Of a DNA stretch of 64,000 nucleotides, positions 8,513-19,534 are shown in pieces; positions within the stretch are counted from its first letter, which is position 1; the number at the start of each line of letters is the position of its first letter. This DNA is from Corynebacterium testudinoris (GTDB lineage: Bacteria > Actinomycetota > Actinomycetes > Mycobacteriales > Mycobacteriaceae): the NCBI RefSeq assembly GCF_001021045.1, contig NZ_CP011545.1:1426001-1490000 (forward strand), read 5' to 3'. The notes below the pieces were generated by a model that was not told the DNA's origin, ran no database searches, and saw nothing but the letters and a program-made list of their open reading frames with translations. The position numbers and the translations under genes were made by a program.

Positions 8513-8741
8513 CCACCCGGAGTGAGGACCAGACTCGATCATGCGTCGGATCAAGTCGATCGCTAGAGCACTATGCCGTGAAGAGCTAAGCTAGCTCGAC
8601 GATTTCCATGTTGGCCGTCGGATGATGAGGTATCTCGGGCTGCTATTTTCGGGGCGGTCGAGGCGTGCGGGATTTTTGAGGGATCGGGCGACGGGGATAG
8701 GCCTCTCAGGTCAGTGTGAACTGGGGTTTTTCTGCAAATCC
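8513..8741. other. Non-coding gap between HNH locus and ABC-F gene
   Basis: No credible gene on either strand. The only structure found is the 22-nt duplicate of the ABC-F 3' end at 8590-8611. Both flanking genes end here (they converge), but I see no classic hairpin plus T-run terminator. Confidence 0.6.
8590..8611 (-). repeat. Copy of the ABC-F gene 3' end (direct repeat, outer copy)
   Basis: This 22-nt stretch (GCTAGCTCGACGATTTCC followed by ATGT) is identical to 8746-8767, which encodes the last residues of the ABC-F protein. Read on the minus strand it gives MEIVELA and then its own stop TAG, whereas the functional copy uses TAA. Sequence outside the 22 nt differs. It looks like the leftover 3' end of an allele displaced by recombination, or one half of an insertion-site duplication. 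Confidence 0.75.
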
Positions 8742-10373
8742 TTACGCTAGCTCGACGATTTCCATGTATTCATCCGACCAGAGGTCCTCATCACCATCGG
8801 GAAGGACGATGACGCGTTCCGGTTCCAGGGCCTTGACGGCCCCGGGGTCGTGGGTGACCAGGACGACGGCGCCGGTGTAGGTGCGCAGGGCATCGAGGAC
8901 CTGTTCGCGGGACTGGGGATCCAGGTTGTTGGTGGGCTCGTCGAGAAGCAAAACATTGGACCGGGAGGACACCAAGGCAGCCAAGGCGAGGCGCGTCTTT
9001 TCACCACCGGAGAGGGTGCCGGCCGGCTGGTCGAGCTGGGGGCCGGAGAACATGAAGGCGCCGAGCAGACCTCGCAGGTCCTGCTCACCTGCCTCGGGGC
9101 AGGCGTCGATAGTGTTTTGCCAGACGGATTTCTCTGGATCGATCGTGTCGTGTTCCTGGGCGAAGTAGCCGATCTTGAGGCCGTGCCCGGAGACGATGCC
9201 GCCCTCGCCGTCGGTCCTTTCCACCCCGGCCAGGAGCTTGAGCAGGGTCGTTTTTCCGGCGCCGTTGAAGCCAAGGACGACGACGCGCGAGCCCTTATCG
9301 ATGGCCAAGTCGACGCCCGCAAAGACTTCGAGAGAGCCGTACATTTTGGTCAGGCCCTTGGCGAAGAGCGGGGTTTTGCCGCAGGGAGCGGGCTCCGGGA
9401 AGGAGATGTGGGCGACGCGATCGGCGACGCGGACGTCGTCAAGCGAATCGACCATGCGCTCGGCGCGGGCGAGCATCTGCTTAGCGGCGGCAGCCTTTGT
9501 GGCTTTGGCGCCAAGCTTGGCGGCCTGCTTATGTAGTGCCGATGCCTTCTTCTCTGCATTGGCGCGTTCGCGGCGGCGACGTGCTTCGTCGAGCGCGCGA
9601 GCGTCCTTGTACTTGGAAAAGCCCATGTTGTAGACATCGGCTTCGGCACGGACGGCGTCGAGGAACCAGATCTTGTTGCAGACGGCGTCGAGAAGCTCAA
9701 CATCGTGGGAGATCATGATGAGGCCACCCTCGTGCTTGGACAGGAATCCGCGCAGCCAGGTGATGGAATCGGCGTCGAGGTGGTTGGTGGGCTCGTCAAG
9801 AAGCAAGGTGGTCTGTGACTTACCCGAACCGTTGGTCGCGGCGAAAAGGATCTGGGCGAGCTCCACACGACGGCGCTGGCCGCCGGACAAGGTCTTGAGC
9901 GGCTGGTCAAGGATGCGCTCGGGGAGCCCCAGGTTCACGCAGATCTGTGCAGCCTCGGAGTCCGCCTCGTAGCCGCCGAGCGTGTGGTACTGCTCCTCGA
10001 GGCGAGAATATTTGCGGATCGCGGCATCACGCTTGCGGTCATCCGTCGTCGTCTCCATGACTTCTTGCTGGCGTTCCATGGAGCTGCGGATCTGGTCGAG
10101 CCCACGGGCTGAGAGCACTCGGTCACGAGCGGTCTGGTCGATGTTGCCCTCGCGGGAATCCTGCGGAAGATAGCCAATCGACCCGGAAGAAACGACGGTG
10201 CCACCGTACGGCTGGGTCTCCCCCGCCAAGATGCGCATCGACGTCGTCTTGCCCGCACCATTGCGCCCGACGAGACCAATACGGTCGCCGGGCTGGACCC
10301 GCAGGTGCTGTCCGGGGGCGGTCAGCAGGGTACGGGCGCCAACGCGCACTTCAAGGTCATTAGTGACAATCAC
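8742..10373 (-). CDS. ABC-F family ATPase
   Basis: 543 residues from a GTG at 10373 (MIVTNDLEVRVGART...). The frame is open to an ATG at 10430, but the extra residues do not look like family sequence. Two ABC domains in one chain without membrane segments, the hallmark of ABC-F proteins, which act on ribosomes. Domain 1 has Walker A GRNGAGKTT (about 36-44) and signature LSGGQRRRVELAQ (about 155-167). A Lys/Ala/Arg-rich linker follows (about 265-310). Domain 2 has Walker A GFNGAGKTT (about 354-362) and signature LSGGEKTRLALA. It may aid translation or confer antibiotic protection; the subfamily is not resolved. It lies downstream of the suf genes on the same strand. Confidence 0.9.
   Translation of the reverse strand: MIVTNDLEVRVGARTLLTAPGQHLRVQPGDRIGLVGRNGAGKTTSMRILAGETQPYGGTVVSSGSIGYLPQDSREGNIDQTARDRVLSARGLDQIRSSMERQQEVMETTTDDRKRDAAIRKYSRLEEQYHTLGGYEADSEAAQICVNLGLPERILDQPLKTLSGGQRRRVELAQILFAATNGSGKSQTTLLLDEPTNHLDADSITWLRGFLSKHEGGLIMISHDVELLDAVCNKIWFLDAVRAEADVYNMGFSKYKDARALDEARRRRERANAEKKASALHKQAAKLGAKATKAAAAKQMLARAERMVDSLDDVRVADRVAHISFPEPAPCGKTPLFAKGLTKMYGSLEVFAGVDLAIDKGSRVVVLGFNGAGKTTLLKLLAGVERTDGEGGIVSGHGLKIGYFAQEHDTIDPEKSVWQNTIDACPEAGEQDLRGLLGAFMFSGPQLDQPAGTLSGGEKTRLALAALVSSRSNVLLLDEPTNNLDPQSREQVLDALRTYTGAVVLVTHDPGAVKALEPERVIVLPDGDEDLWSDEYMEIVELA
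8746..8767 (-). repeat. ABC-F gene 3' end (direct repeat, inner copy)
   Basis: Inner copy of the 22-nt repeat, within the final codons of the ABC-F gene (MEIVELA). The copies start 156 bases apart in the same orientation, so 134 bases lie between them. Confidence 0.75.
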
Positions 10374-10412
10374 AAGGAACCACTCTAACAACCCGGTCAA
10401 ACTGGCCCATGC

Positions 10413-10434
10413 CCCGTTGGCATTTTCCAACGGG
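10413..10434. terminator. Hairpin between sufT and the ABC-F gene
   Basis: Perfect 8-bp stem CCCGTTGG / CCAACGGG with a 6-nt loop (CATTTT), 28 bases beyond the sufT stop. There is no clear T-run on the minus strand, so if it terminates the suf operon it is not a classic intrinsic terminator. Confidence 0.45.
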
Positions 10435-10462
10435 AGTGTCAGGTCGGCGTTCTAGAATCGGA

Positions 10463-10861
10463 TTACACCGCAAAACCGAGTGCGCGGAGTTGCTCGCGGC
10501 CGTCCTCGGTGATCATGTGGGCGCCCCACGGCGGCATCCATACCCAGTTCAGTTCAAGCTTATCGACGATCCCGTTGCCCACCACTGCGGACTGCGTCTG
10601 GTCCTCGATAACATCGGTCAACGGGCAAGCTGGGGAGGTCAGGGTCATGTTGACTACTGCTGTCTTCTCCTCGCCTTCCTCTTCGATCCAGATGTCATAG
10701 ACCAGGCCGAGGTCGACGACGTTGATGCCCAGCTCTGGGTCGATGACGTCGCGCATGTACTCCTCGACGTCGAAGGTGAGCGCTTCCTGCTCGGGGGTTT
10801 GCTCTGGGCGCTCACGGGCGCCATCGAAGTTCGAGGCGGAATTGGTGTTATCTTCGGACAT
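10463..10861 (-). CDS. sufT: SUF-associated metal-sulfur cluster assembly factor (MIP18/DUF59 family)
   Basis: 132 residues. After a low-complexity acidic N-terminus (about 1-28) comes a DUF59 domain with the DPELGINVVDLGLVYD signature (about 41-56) and the conserved Cys in LTSPACPLTD (about residue 79). SufT-type proteins help mature Fe-S proteins and usually sit at the end of suf operons, as here. Start is 3 bases after the sufU stop. Cytoplasmic. Confidence 0.9.
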   Translation of the reverse strand: MSEDNTNSASNFDGARERPEQTPEQEALTFDVEEYMRDVIDPELGINVVDLGLVYDIWIEEEGEEKTAVVNMTLTSPACPLTDVIEDQTQSAVVGNGIVDKLELNWVWMPPWGAHMITEDGREQLRALGFAV

Positions 10862-10864
10862 TTC

Positions 10865-11314
10865 TTAACCCCTTTCATTGAGGGCGTCAGCGGTGGCGGC
10901 CTGGAAGGCTTTCCAACCCAACAAGGCACATTTCACGCGGGCTGGGTACTTGGCGACCCCGGAGAAGGCAATGCCGTCGCCGATGATCTCCTCGTCGCCG
11001 GTGTCAGTGCCGCGGGAGGTGATCATCTTTTCAAACTCGGCGAGCTTTGCCATCGCCTCATCGATCGGAAGGCCGATGACCTCTTCGGCCATGACCGAGG
11101 TGGAGGCCTGGGAAATCGAGCAGCCCTGAGCGTGGTAGGAGACGTCTTCGACGTTCGTCCCATCCTCAGAGAGGTGAACCCTCAGGGTCAGCTCGTCGCC
11201 GCAGGAGGGGTTGACGTGGTGAACCTCGGCCTCATATGGCTCACGCAGGCCGGCGTGTTGCGGGTTTTTGTAGTGGTCCAGGATCACCTCCTGGTACATC
11301 GATTCCAAGTTCAT
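10865..11314 (-). CDS. sufU: Fe-S cluster assembly / sulfur-transfer protein SufU
   Basis: 149 residues. The NifU-like N-terminal scaffold fold has three conserved Cys: PSCGDEL (about 41), GCSISQAS (about 65) and VKCALLGWKAF (about 129), with Asp43 in the first motif. This is the Zn-binding SufU type that accepts persulfide sulfur from SufS. Its ATG directly abuts the sufS stop (TAAATG), so the two are translationally coupled, as expected for interacting partners. Confidence 0.93.
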   Translation of the reverse strand: MNLESMYQEVILDHYKNPQHAGLREPYEAEVHHVNPSCGDELTLRVHLSEDGTNVEDVSYHAQGCSISQASTSVMAEEVIGLPIDEAMAKLAEFEKMITSRGTDTGDEEIIGDGIAFSGVAKYPARVKCALLGWKAFQAATADALNERG

Positions 11315-13317
<2,003 letters not shown>

Positions 13318-13357
13318 CGTGGCAGTCTCTTTCAGTTCTACGTGTGTCAAATGTGTC

Positions 13358-14539
13358 TTAGGCGTGGACGGACTCAAGCTCAGAGGCGACGCGCGCTTCG
13401 AGATCTTCGCGGATCGACTCAACCGGAATGCGGTTGATGACCTCGGAGAAGAAGCCTCGGATGATGAGGCGGCGGGCCTGGGACTCGGGGATGCCACGAG
13501 CCATGAGGTAGAAAACCTGATCATCGTCGAAGCGTCCGACGGTGGCGGCGTGTCCGGCGCCGGCGATCTCGCCGGTTTCAATCTCCAGGTTCGGGATCGC
13601 GTCGGCCCGCGCACCCTCGGTCAGCAACAGGTTGCGGTTGACCTCGTAGGTGTCAGTGCCTTGGGCGTCGGCGCGGATGAGCACGTCACCGACCCAGCAG
13701 GTGCGGGCTTCGGGCTTGTCGGAGGTCGGATCGGCCTGCAGGGCGCCCTTGTACATGACGTTGGAACGGCAATTCGGGACCGAGTGATCCACGAGGAGGC
13801 GGTTCTCAAAGTACTGGCCGTCGTCGGCGAAGTAGACTCCCAGCATCTCTGCATCGGCGCCGGGGGCAGTGAACTTGACCCGGGGCACGATGCGGACGAT
13901 CTCGCCGCCGAAGGTGGCGACGTTGTGGCGCAGCACGGCATCCCGACCAAGCTCGGCGATCTGCCCGGACAGGTGCACGGCGTCGTTGTCCCAATCGGCA
14001 TCGACGATGACTGTGAGGTTGGCGTTGTCACCCACGATCATTTCAATGTTGTCCGCGTGAGTGCCGGAGCCACGGTAGTTGAGAGAAACGGTGGCCTGGG
14101 CCCCGGCCTCAACCTCAATGACGGTGGCGCCGAAAGAGGTCACTCCCTCGCCGCGACCAGTGATGGTGATGGAGACAGGCTCAGTGGTGACGGAATCCTT
14201 CGGAAAGCCGACGTACTGGGCAGAGGCCATGGACGTCCACGCCTGCGCGGCCACGCGATCGACGGGCGCGCCAGCGCGCCCGAGGCGCGCATCGCCCGGA
14301 GTGAGCGTCTCGACGGTGACGCCCGCAGGGGCGTCGACACGCACGTCCTGCTCTACCGACTCGGCGAAGGTGCCGTTGTGGAGGCCACGGATGCGTCGCA
14401 AAGCAATAAACCGCCACACCTCGTCGCGACCGCCCGGGATGGGGAAATCATCGACGTTAAACGAGGTGAACAAATCACCCTTGTTGTTGTGCGGGGTCGC
14501 GTTGCGGACCGCTTCAGTCTCGATTGTGCTTGCTTGCAT
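13358..14539 (-). CDS. sufD: SUF scaffold protein SufD
   Basis: 393 residues, UPF0051/SufB-SufD beta-helix family. The C-terminal core shows the HAATVGRFDDDQVFYLMARGI block (about 329-349, compare [21 protein letters not shown] in SufB) followed by the RRLIIRGF segment. Forms the heterodimeric scaffold with SufB and binds SufC. It starts 4 bases after the sufB stop. Confidence 0.94.
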   Translation of the reverse strand: MQASTIETEAVRNATPHNNKGDLFTSFNVDDFPIPGGRDEVWRFIALRRIRGLHNGTFAESVEQDVRVDAPAGVTVETLTPGDARLGRAGAPVDRVAAQAWTSMASAQYVGFPKDSVTTEPVSITITGRGEGVTSFGATVIEVEAGAQATVSLNYRGSGTHADNIEMIVGDNANLTVIVDADWDNDAVHLSGQIAELGRDAVLRHNVATFGGEIVRIVPRVKFTAPGADAEMLGVYFADDGQYFENRLLVDHSVPNCRSNVMYKGALQADPTSDKPEARTCWVGDVLIRADAQGTDTYEVNRNLLLTEGARADAIPNLEIETGEIAGAGHAATVGRFDDDQVFYLMARGIPESQARRLIIRGFFSEVINRIPVESIREDLEARVASELESVHA

Positions 14540-14543
14540 CGGT

Positions 14544-15989
14544 CTAACCCACCGACCCTTCCATCTGCAGTTCGATCAGTCGGTTGAGCTCCAGGGCGTA
14601 CTCCATCGGCAGCTCCTTGGCGATGGGCTCAACGAATCCACGCACGATCATCGCCATGGCTTCCTCTTGCGCGATGCCGCGAGACATCAGGTAAAACAGC
14701 TGCTCATCGGAGACGCGGGACACCGTCGCCTCGTGCCCGAGGGTCACGTGGTCATTGCGGATGTCGTTATAGGGGTACGTATCCGAGCGGGAAATGTTGT
14801 CCACCAGCAAGGCATCGCATTCGATGTTCGACGTCGAGTGGTGAGCATTGGCATTGATCTGCACCAGGCCACGGTAAGCGGAACGGCCGCCACCACGGGC
14901 CACCGACTTCGACACCACGTTGGAGGAGGTGTACGGAGCCATATGCGTCATCTTGGCACCGGTGTCCTGGAACTGACCTTCACCGGCAAAAGCGACGGAC
15001 AGGACCTCGCCCTTGGCGTAGGGGCCGGTCATCCAGACGGCCGGGTACTTCATGGTGACCTTGGAACCGATGTTGCCGTCGACCCATTCCATGGTCGCGC
15101 CCTCTTCAGCCTTGGCGCGCTTGGTCACCAGGTTGTAGACGTTGTTCGACCAGTTCTGGATCGTGGTGTAGCGGCAACGGCCACCCTTTTTCACCACAAT
15201 TTCCACGACCGCGGAGTGCAGCGAATCGGACTTGTAAATCGGGGCGGTACAACCCTCGACGTAGTGCACGTAGGCATCCTCGTCGACGATGATGAGCGTG
15301 CGCTCAAACTGGCCCATGTTCTCCGTGTTAATACGGAAGTATGCCTGCAGCGGAATGTCCACGTGGACACCCTTGGGCACGTAAATAAAGGAGCCACCCG
15401 ACCACACGGCGGTGTTTAGGGCGGAGAACTTGTTGTCACCGGCCGGGATGACGGTGCCGAAGTACTCCTGGAACAGCTCCGGCTGCTCCTTGAGAGCGGA
15501 ATCGGTGTCGAGGAAGATAACGCCCTTTTCCTCCAGGTCCTCGCGGATCTGGTGGTAAACGACCTCCGACTCGTACTGCGCGGCGACACCAGCGACGAGG
15601 CGCTGCTTCTCCGCCTCCGGGATGCCCAACCGGTCATAGGTGTTCTTAATGTCCTCGGGCAGATCCTCCCAGGACTGAGCCTGTCCTTCGGTGGACCGGA
15701 CGAAGTACTTAATCGTGTCAAAGTTAATATCCGACAGATCTGCACCCCAGGTGGGCATCGGCTTGCGATCAAAAATGCTCAAAGCCTTGAGGCGCTGATC
15801 AAGCATCCACTGCGGCTCGTCCTTCTTAGAGGAGATGTCGCGGACAACGTCTTCATTCAGGCCACGGCGGGCGGAAGCGCCAGCCGCGTCAGAATCGTGC
15901 CAGCCGTAGTTGTACGGACCGATCGACTCGATGATCTGATCATCATTCATCGGGGTATCGACTCCGGGGTTTTGTGTTGCCTGGGTCAT
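14544..15989 (-). CDS. sufB: SUF scaffold protein SufB
   Basis: 481 residues from ATG 15989, preceded by an AGAAAGGAGCG ribosome-binding site. N-terminal NYGWHDSD, a central [11 protein letters not shown] with the conserved Cys (about residue 250) and the C-terminal [17 protein letters not shown] are typical of SufB, the subunit where Fe-S clusters are assembled and sulfur is received. Its start overlaps the sufR stop by 4 bases (ATGA), so regulator and operon are coupled. Confidence 0.95.
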   Translation of the reverse strand: MTQATQNPGVDTPMNDDQIIESIGPYNYGWHDSDAAGASARRGLNEDVVRDISSKKDEPQWMLDQRLKALSIFDRKPMPTWGADLSDINFDTIKYFVRSTEGQAQSWEDLPEDIKNTYDRLGIPEAEKQRLVAGVAAQYESEVVYHQIREDLEEKGVIFLDTDSALKEQPELFQEYFGTVIPAGDNKFSALNTAVWSGGSFIYVPKGVHVDIPLQAYFRINTENMGQFERTLIIVDEDAYVHYVEGCTAPIYKSDSLHSAVVEIVVKKGGRCRYTTIQNWSNNVYNLVTKRAKAEEGATMEWVDGNIGSKVTMKYPAVWMTGPYAKGEVLSVAFAGEGQFQDTGAKMTHMAPYTSSNVVSKSVARGGGRSAYRGLVQINANAHHSTSNIECDALLVDNISRSDTYPYNDIRNDHVTLGHEATVSRVSDEQLFYLMSRGIAQEEAMAMIVRGFVEPIAKELPMEYALELNRLIELQMEGSVG

Positions 15990-16693
15990 GATCCGCTCCT
16001 TTCTTCTGGGGTGAGAATGTCGGGGGTGTGTTGCACGGGTGTTAAGGGGATGTTCGTTGTACAAATACCGTGCCCACCAGCGACGGTAGCCAAGGGTTGG
16101 ACGTGAACGCCTACCAAATGAGAAATTGTCTCATGCTCCGCCTCGCAGAGTTCCGGGTGGTCCGCTGCAACGCTTGCCACCGGACAATGGTGGTGGCAAA
16201 TCTGGATACCGGGACCAGCCTGCCGCACGGTGGCGGCGTAGCCGTGGCGATCAAAAGCCTCGGCCAGTTCCTCCACTGTGCGCTCGACCGATTCGGGCGT
16301 ATCGCCGGCGGGAGTGACTCCCTCGACGATGCGCTCGATCCGGCGACGAGCAAAGTCTCTGACTGCTTCTTCTCCACCGGTGGCCCGCAGGGTCTCGATG
16401 GCATCGGCAGCCAATTGATCGTAGGAATGCCCGAATTGGAGATGTCCTCGGTCGGTGAGCCGGAAGGCCTTGGCCGGCCGGCCTCTCGTCGCGGAGCGAC
16501 CGCTCCGCCGGGTATCGATCTCGATGAAGCCATCTGCTTCCAAAATATCGAGGTGGCGACGAATTCCCGCCGCGGACATGTTCAGGCGGTTCGCAAGGTC
16601 GGAGGCAGTGATGGGCGCATGTTTCAACAACGTATGCGTGATCTGGCGGCGGGTGTCGCCGTCCTCGATCTCAGCCATCGCAGTCACCTTCAT
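15986..16693 (-). CDS. sufR: Fe-S-sensing transcriptional repressor SufR
   Basis: 235 residues. N-terminal winged helix-turn-helix (about 14-75: [29 protein letters not shown], quoted in part as the recognition segment). The C-terminal domain holds CHHHC (about 166-170), a Cys near 184 and another in HGIC (about 213), well suited to bind a [4Fe-4S] cluster. SufR homologues repress the suf operon when holo. First gene of the operon, divergent from mptB; two candidate palindromes lie in the shared upstream region. ATG at 16693 was chosen; a second ATG six codons on is possible. Confidence 0.92.
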   Translation of the reverse strand: MKVTAMAEIEDGDTRRQITHTLLKHAPITASDLANRLNMSAAGIRRHLDILEADGFIEIDTRRSGRSATRGRPAKAFRLTDRGHLQFGHSYDQLAADAIETLRATGGEEAVRDFARRRIERIVEGVTPAGDTPESVERTVEELAEAFDRHGYAATVRQAGPGIQICHHHCPVASVAADHPELCEAEHETISHLVGVHVQPLATVAGGHGICTTNIPLTPVQHTPDILTPEERSGS

Positions 16694-16755
16694 GCTTCAT
16701 TGTCTTCTTCGTCTGACATAAACGGGCTAGTTACCCAGTCCCGCATGTATTCGAC

Positions 16756-16767
16756 AACACAAGTGTT
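16756..16767. promoter_or_regulatory. Candidate SufR operator
   Basis: Inverted repeat AACAC-AA-GTGTT, 63 bases upstream of the sufR ATG in the sufR-mptB interval. SufR regulators bind short palindromes in front of their own operon. The match to a known corynebacterial SufR motif is not established. Confidence 0.4.
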
Positions 16768-16824
16768 CCTTAATTCATTCCCCTTGTCCAACTTGGGCCC
16801 AATAGGCGCCTACCTCGTGGTCTT

Positions 16825-16840
16825 CTTAGGTATGACTAAG
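16825..16840. promoter_or_regulatory. Inverted repeat in the sufR-mptB interval
   Basis: CTTAG-N6-CTAAG. Bases 16826-16844 agree with the DtxR consensus TTAGGTTAGGCTAACCTAA at about 12 of 19 positions, mostly in the left half. Weak candidate for iron control of suf or mptB. A separate 10-bp palindrome, TAGGCGCCTA, lies at 16803-16812. Confidence 0.25.
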
Positions 16841-16911
16841 TTGGCGTGGCGCTTAAGGGCCGTCGTCGATGCCTACTCAGAATGTCTCGCCGGGCCGCTA
16901 GGATGATCCCT

Positions 16912-18582
16912 GTGGAACGCAGACGCCCGGCCATTTTTGACGATCTTGCCTCGAATCTCCCCCGCTTAGGTACCGCGGGTTCCCGTTCGGCGACCCTGCA
17001 CCTCGATGCCGCGCCGACCCCATCTGGTGGTCGGCTCAGCGTTCGCGAAATCTCGCGCTTCCAGGTCCTGCGCATCGTCGGCACGGCCGGAACGTTGCTC
17101 ATCGGCATGGGCGCGCTCGGGGCGGGCGCACTGCCGGTGGTGGATAATCCTTATTCCTCCTTCCCCGGTGGCTTTCTTCTGTCGCGGTTGTTGCAAACCT
17201 CATCGGTGATGGTCATGGTCGGCGTTGGCCTGTTGGTCCTCGCCTGGCTGCTCATGGCGCCGTTCGTCGGCGTATCCCGCAGCACGGGCCGCCAACCCAC
17301 GGTGACCATGTCCGCGCTCAAGCGCACCTTCGCCGCTTGGGTCCTCCCACTGCTGTTTACCGCTCCCCTCTTTACCCAAGACATTTACTCGTATTTGGCG
17401 CAAGGGTCGATCGTTGCCCGGGGCATGGATCCCTATTCGGCGGGCCCGGTGGACTTGCTCGGGCCCGAGGATCCCCTCGCCCGTTCGGTGCCCTTCATTT
17501 GGTCGCATTCGCCCTCACCCTATGGGCCGGTTGCGCTGTGGATTTCCTCCGCCATCAGTCAGGTGACGTCGGATTCCATCATCCTGGGGGTCTTTTCCCA
17601 TCGCCTTCTCTCGCTCATCGGCCTCGTCGCCGCCGGCTGGGCGATCAGCCGCCTGGCCACGCGCTGCGGGGTGAGCCCTGTCGCCGCGGTGTGGCTGGGC
17701 GTGCTCAATCCGCTAACGATTCTTCACCTCATCGGCGGCATTCATAATGAGGCCCTGCTGCTCAGCCTCATGCTCGTCGGCCTGCACGTGGGCCTGCGCG
17801 GCGTGGACATGCTTGATGGGCGCAACGGCGAAAAGGTGAATCGAGGAAAGGCCGCTGCGTTTATCGCTGCGTCCGCCGCCCTCATCGCGTGCGCCGGCAT
17901 GGTGAAGGTGACGGGCTTCCTCGCCTTGGGTTTCGTCGGCATGAACCTGGCACGCTATTTCCTGCGTGCCGGGCGCAATCCGGTGGCTGCGGTCGTGGTG
18001 GCCGGGGCCATCCAGGTCGCCCTTCTCTTATCGACGATCGCGGTGGTCACCCTCTCCACCGGCATCGGCCTGGGGTGGGTCACCGGGCAAGGCGGAGCCG
18101 CCACCATCCGCAGTTGGATGTCGCTTTCGACCACCATCGGGGTCACCTCGAGCTTCTTCGGCATGCTGCTGGGCCTCGGGGACCATTCCGCGATGGTGAT
18201 CCGGGTCTCCCAAGCCATTGGCATCGTGGTCGCCGCCAGCTTCCTCATCCGGCTGCTTTTCGCTACCTTCCGGGGAACGATCCATCCCGTCGGCGGCCTC
18301 GGGGTGGCCACCTTCGTGCTCGTCATTCTCTTCCCCGTCGTTCACCCCTGGTACATGCTGTGGGCTATCTTGCCGCTGGCCGCATGGGCAAACCGCTCCT
18401 TCTTCCGCTTCGCTGTCATGGCCTATTCCGCCACCTTTAGCGTCTTCGTTCTCCCCCGTGGGTTGTCGCTTCCTCCCATGACGGTGTTGAGCATCTATGT
18501 GGGTGCTGTGCTGGTGTTCGCGGCTGTTGTTGCGGCCGGGTGGTGGCTGTTGAGGCGCCGCGGAGTGCTTGGCATACACTGA
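16912..18582 (+). CDS. mptB: Polyprenol-phosphate-mannose-dependent alpha-1,6-mannosyltransferase
   Basis: About 556 residues from GTG 16912 (MERRRPAIFDDLASN), with AGGA eight bases upstream; ATG 16903 would add three residues. GT-C type integral membrane glycosyltransferase with a dozen or so hydrophobic segments. The first large loop holds FTQDIYSYLAQG (about 157-168) and the acidic residues expected for polyprenol-phosphate-sugar enzymes, followed by SPSPYGP. In C. glutamicum MptB starts the alpha-1,6-mannan core of lipomannan, and the gene sits beside sufR as here. Acts at the plasma membrane on the outer face. Confidence 0.88.
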   Translation: MERRRPAIFDDLASNLPRLGTAGSRSATLHLDAAPTPSGGRLSVREISRFQVLRIVGTAGTLLIGMGALGAGALPVVDNPYSSFPGGFLLSRLLQTSSVMVMVGVGLLVLAWLLMAPFVGVSRSTGRQPTVTMSALKRTFAAWVLPLLFTAPLFTQDIYSYLAQGSIVARGMDPYSAGPVDLLGPEDPLARSVPFIWSHSPSPYGPVALWISSAISQVTSDSIILGVFSHRLLSLIGLVAAGWAISRLATRCGVSPVAAVWLGVLNPLTILHLIGGIHNEALLLSLMLVGLHVGLRGVDMLDGRNGEKVNRGKAAAFIAASAALIACAGMVKVTGFLALGFVGMNLARYFLRAGRNPVAAVVVAGAIQVALLLSTIAVVTLSTGIGLGWVTGQGGAATIRSWMSLSTTIGVTSSFFGMLLGLGDHSAMVIRVSQAIGIVVAASFLIRLLFATFRGTIHPVGGLGVATFVLVILFPVVHPWYMLWAILPLAAWANRSFFRFAVMAYSATFSVFVLPRGLSLPPMTVLSIYVGAVLVFAAVVAAGWWLLRRRGVLGIH

Positions 18583-18588
18583 TACACC

Positions 18589-19533
18589 GTGTCTGCAACT
18601 TTTGATGGATCTTCGGCGAAGGAGACGGCTCCGGTGGCCTTAGAGCTCAGGGACGTGGTCAAAACTTTTGGCTCCACCACCGCAGTCCAGGGGCTGTCGT
18701 TTAACGCTCGCCGCGGGGAGGTTCTCGCGCTGTTGGGACCCAATGGTGCCGGCAAGACCACGACCATCGAAATGTGCGAAGGCTTCACCTCTCCCACGTC
18801 CGGCGAAATCAGGGTGTTAGGCATTGATCCGACCCGCCACCCGGACGAGGTCCGCCAGCGCATCGGCATCATGTTGCAAGGCGGTGGCTCCTATTCGGGC
18901 ATCCGCGTCGCCGAGATGTTGCGCCTGGCCGCGGCCTACAACGAGAACCCGCACGATCCGGAGTGGCTCATCGAGATCCTAGGCCTGGGCGGGGTTCGCA
19001 CCACCACCTACCGGCGGCTCTCCGGCGGACAGCAACAACGCCTCTCGCTGGCACTGGCGCTCATCGGTCGGCCCGAGTTGGTATTCCTCGACGAGCCCAC
19101 CGCTGGGTTGGACACCCAGTCCCGCCTCGCCGTGTGGGAGCTCATTGGCGCCTTGCGGGCCGATGGGGTGACCGTCATCTTGACCACACACCTCATGGAT
19201 GAGGCCGAATCGTTGGCTGATCACATCGTCATCATTGACCGCGGCTGCATTGTCGCCGAGGGTTCCCCCGCTGAGCTCACCGCCGGCGCCGGGGCGACGC
19301 GCATGAAATTTGAGACCGATCGCCCCTTCGATGTCACCGCCGTTGGCGGCTTGACTATCGACGCCGTCCGTCCCCTCAACTACCGCGTCCTCGGCGTCCC
19401 CACCCCGGAGATGCTGTCCGTGGTGGCCGCCGAAGCGGCCAAGCAGAACGTGCTTATTCGCCGTCTCGACGTCGATCATCGCAACCTAGAGGAAGTCTTC
19501 CTCGACATCACCGGCCGAAGCCTGAGGAGCTGA
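18589..19533 (+). CDS. ABC exporter ATP-binding subunit (ABC-2 / DrrA type)
   Basis: 314 residues from a GTG at 18589, 6 bases after mptB. Walker A GPNGAGKTTT (about 50-59), signature LSGGQQQRLSLA (about 144-155), Walker B LVFLDEPTAGLD, H-loop TTHLMDEAE. The C-terminal extension ends with NLEEVFLDITG, as in DrrA/CcmA-like exporters. It pairs with the permease that begins 1 base after its stop. Substrate unknown; the same pair sits between mptB and the ctaA region in corynebacteria. Confidence 0.9.
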   Translation: MSATFDGSSAKETAPVALELRDVVKTFGSTTAVQGLSFNARRGEVLALLGPNGAGKTTTIEMCEGFTSPTSGEIRVLGIDPTRHPDEVRQRIGIMLQGGGSYSGIRVAEMLRLAAAYNENPHDPEWLIEILGLGGVRTTTYRRLSGGQQQRLSLALALIGRPELVFLDEPTAGLDTQSRLAVWELIGALRADGVTVILTTHLMDEAESLADHIVIIDRGCIVAEGSPAELTAGAGATRMKFETDRPFDVTAVGGLTIDAVRPLNYRVLGVPTPEMLSVVAAEAAKQNVLIRRLDVDHRNLEEVFLDITGRSLRS

Positions 19534-19534
19534 C

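Noticed and set aside
8351..8554. Minus-strand open frame of 67 codons with many Trp and Phe
   Set aside because: Antisense of the proline-rich HNH tail. Composition is an artefact of CCA/CCG repeats.
8590..8767. Insertion sequence or prophage remnant
   Set aside because: No transposase or integrase and no terminal inverted repeats. Only a 22-nt direct repeat can be supported.
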